The position numbers and the translations under genes were made by a program. Positions 63,861 through 64,000 of a DNA stretch of 64,000 bases are shown here, piece by piece. The DNA comes from Ruminiclostridium sufflavum DSM 19573. Lineage in GTDB: Bacteria; Bacillota; Clostridia; Acetivibrionales; DSM-1351. Under the pieces are notes generated by a model. It did not search any database. It worked only from the letters and a program-made list of their open reading frames with translations, and had not been told where the DNA came from. The stretch lies in contig NZ_QKMR01000015.1 in the NCBI RefSeq assembly GCF_003208175.1, positions 1 through 64,000 on the forward strand, in the 5' to 3' direction. Position 1 is the stretch's first letter, and each line of letters starts with the position of its first letter.

Positions 63861-63919
63861 AATCAATTACGGTTCAAGCCTTCGCGACGATATCGTATTT
63901 CAGCCTATAGTAATTGATT
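63861..63919. repeat. AGTCAATTAC palindromic repeat, second of a tandem pair
   Basis: AATCAATTAC (63861-63870) and GTAATTGATT (63910-63919), two bases after the previous copy. It holds the GGTTCAAGCCTTCGCGACGA core. Confidence 0.85.
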
Positions 63920-64000
63920 TTTAGTCAGCTGTTTTGTATATTTGTAAGAAATTAAAGTTGATGCTATAATTAACAGGGTTCTTGAATAGGCATGTCCGAT

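Noticed and set aside
63871-63880. GGTTCAAGCC in several repeats looks like a tRNA T-arm
   Set aside because: No acceptor stem, D-arm or anticodon arm surrounds it, and the same string recurs in the palindromic elements at 30999 and 36802, so it is the repeat core.
1-64000. CRISPR arrays, prophage, IS transposases, rRNA and tRNA genes
   Set aside because: Looked for and not seen; the only repeats are the short palindromic elements, which have no regular spacer structure.

Overview
The window reads as chromosomal DNA of a low-GC, anaerobic, spore-forming, cellulolytic Clostridia member, most likely Ruminiclostridium-like. The evidence is three dockerin-bearing secreted proteins, a gerA-type germination operon, a glycyl-radical pyruvate formate-lyase, a PPi-type phosphofructokinase, and T-box and ZTP riboswitches. 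I cannot name the species from sequence alone. About 50 genes are supported. The main gene blocks look like ordinary vertically inherited chromosome. The exception is the first ~300 bases, which have a different composition and run into a truncated tungstate-binding-protein gene.

Layout. 1-6.6 kb: tupA remnant, a two-TM protein, pflB under a ZTP riboswitch, then divergent PPi-PFK and class II aldolase (glycolysis). 6.8-8.7 kb: CmpB-family membrane protein, HD protein, TetR regulator. 9-11.7 kb: cellulosomal GH44 endoglucanase. 11.8-16.1 kb: gerAA-gerAC-gerAB plus a small membrane protein (minus strand). 16.3-22.2 kb: envelope proteins, including a solute-binding/VWA protein and a GHL10-amidase fusion. 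22.3-25.4 kb: three overlapping genes of the 2-hydroxyacyl-CoA dehydratase/activase superfamily, preceded by a coupled 16-codon ORF. 26-30.3 kb: dockerin-CE15 esterase and alpha-glucan phosphorylase. 30.5-34.6 kb: membrane and envelope proteins, thioredoxin, a DivIVA-like protein. 34.7-37.7 kb: T-box, Lrp/AsnC regulator, aminotransferase, HAD phosphatase. 37.8-43.7 kb: prfB (with +1 frameshift), larB, larC, a YhcC-type radical SAM protein, guaA. 43.9-54.8 kb: nitrilase-fold protein, diguanylate cyclase, BtrH-like protein, dockerin-chagasin inhibitor, MFS transporter, NlpC/P60 hydrolase, AEC transporter. 55-61.7 kb: purE-F-M-N-H-D. 61.9-63.7 kb: nadD, yqeK, LytR_C protein.

Two layers lie on top of the genes. 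First, a dispersed family of short palindromic intergenic elements with AGTCAATTAC / GTAATTGACT ends occurs at eight or more sites. One copy sits inside the apical part of stem I of the T-box. Another supplies the -35 hexamer for the ZTP-riboswitch/pflB promoter. Second, there is a strong candidate small RNA at about 51417-51543, with its own promoter and terminator and two C-rich anti-Shine-Dalgarno-like segments. No CRISPR array, tRNA, rRNA, transposase or prophage gene was seen.

Functionally the window joins plant cell-wall breakdown (GH44, CE15, a cellulosomal protease inhibitor), glycogen and glycolytic flux (phosphorylase, PPi-PFK, aldolase, PFL) and one-carbon/purine metabolism. The last two are linked by ZTP, a purine-pathway alarmone that appears here to control pflB. 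The remaining genes concern envelope remodelling and sporulation.
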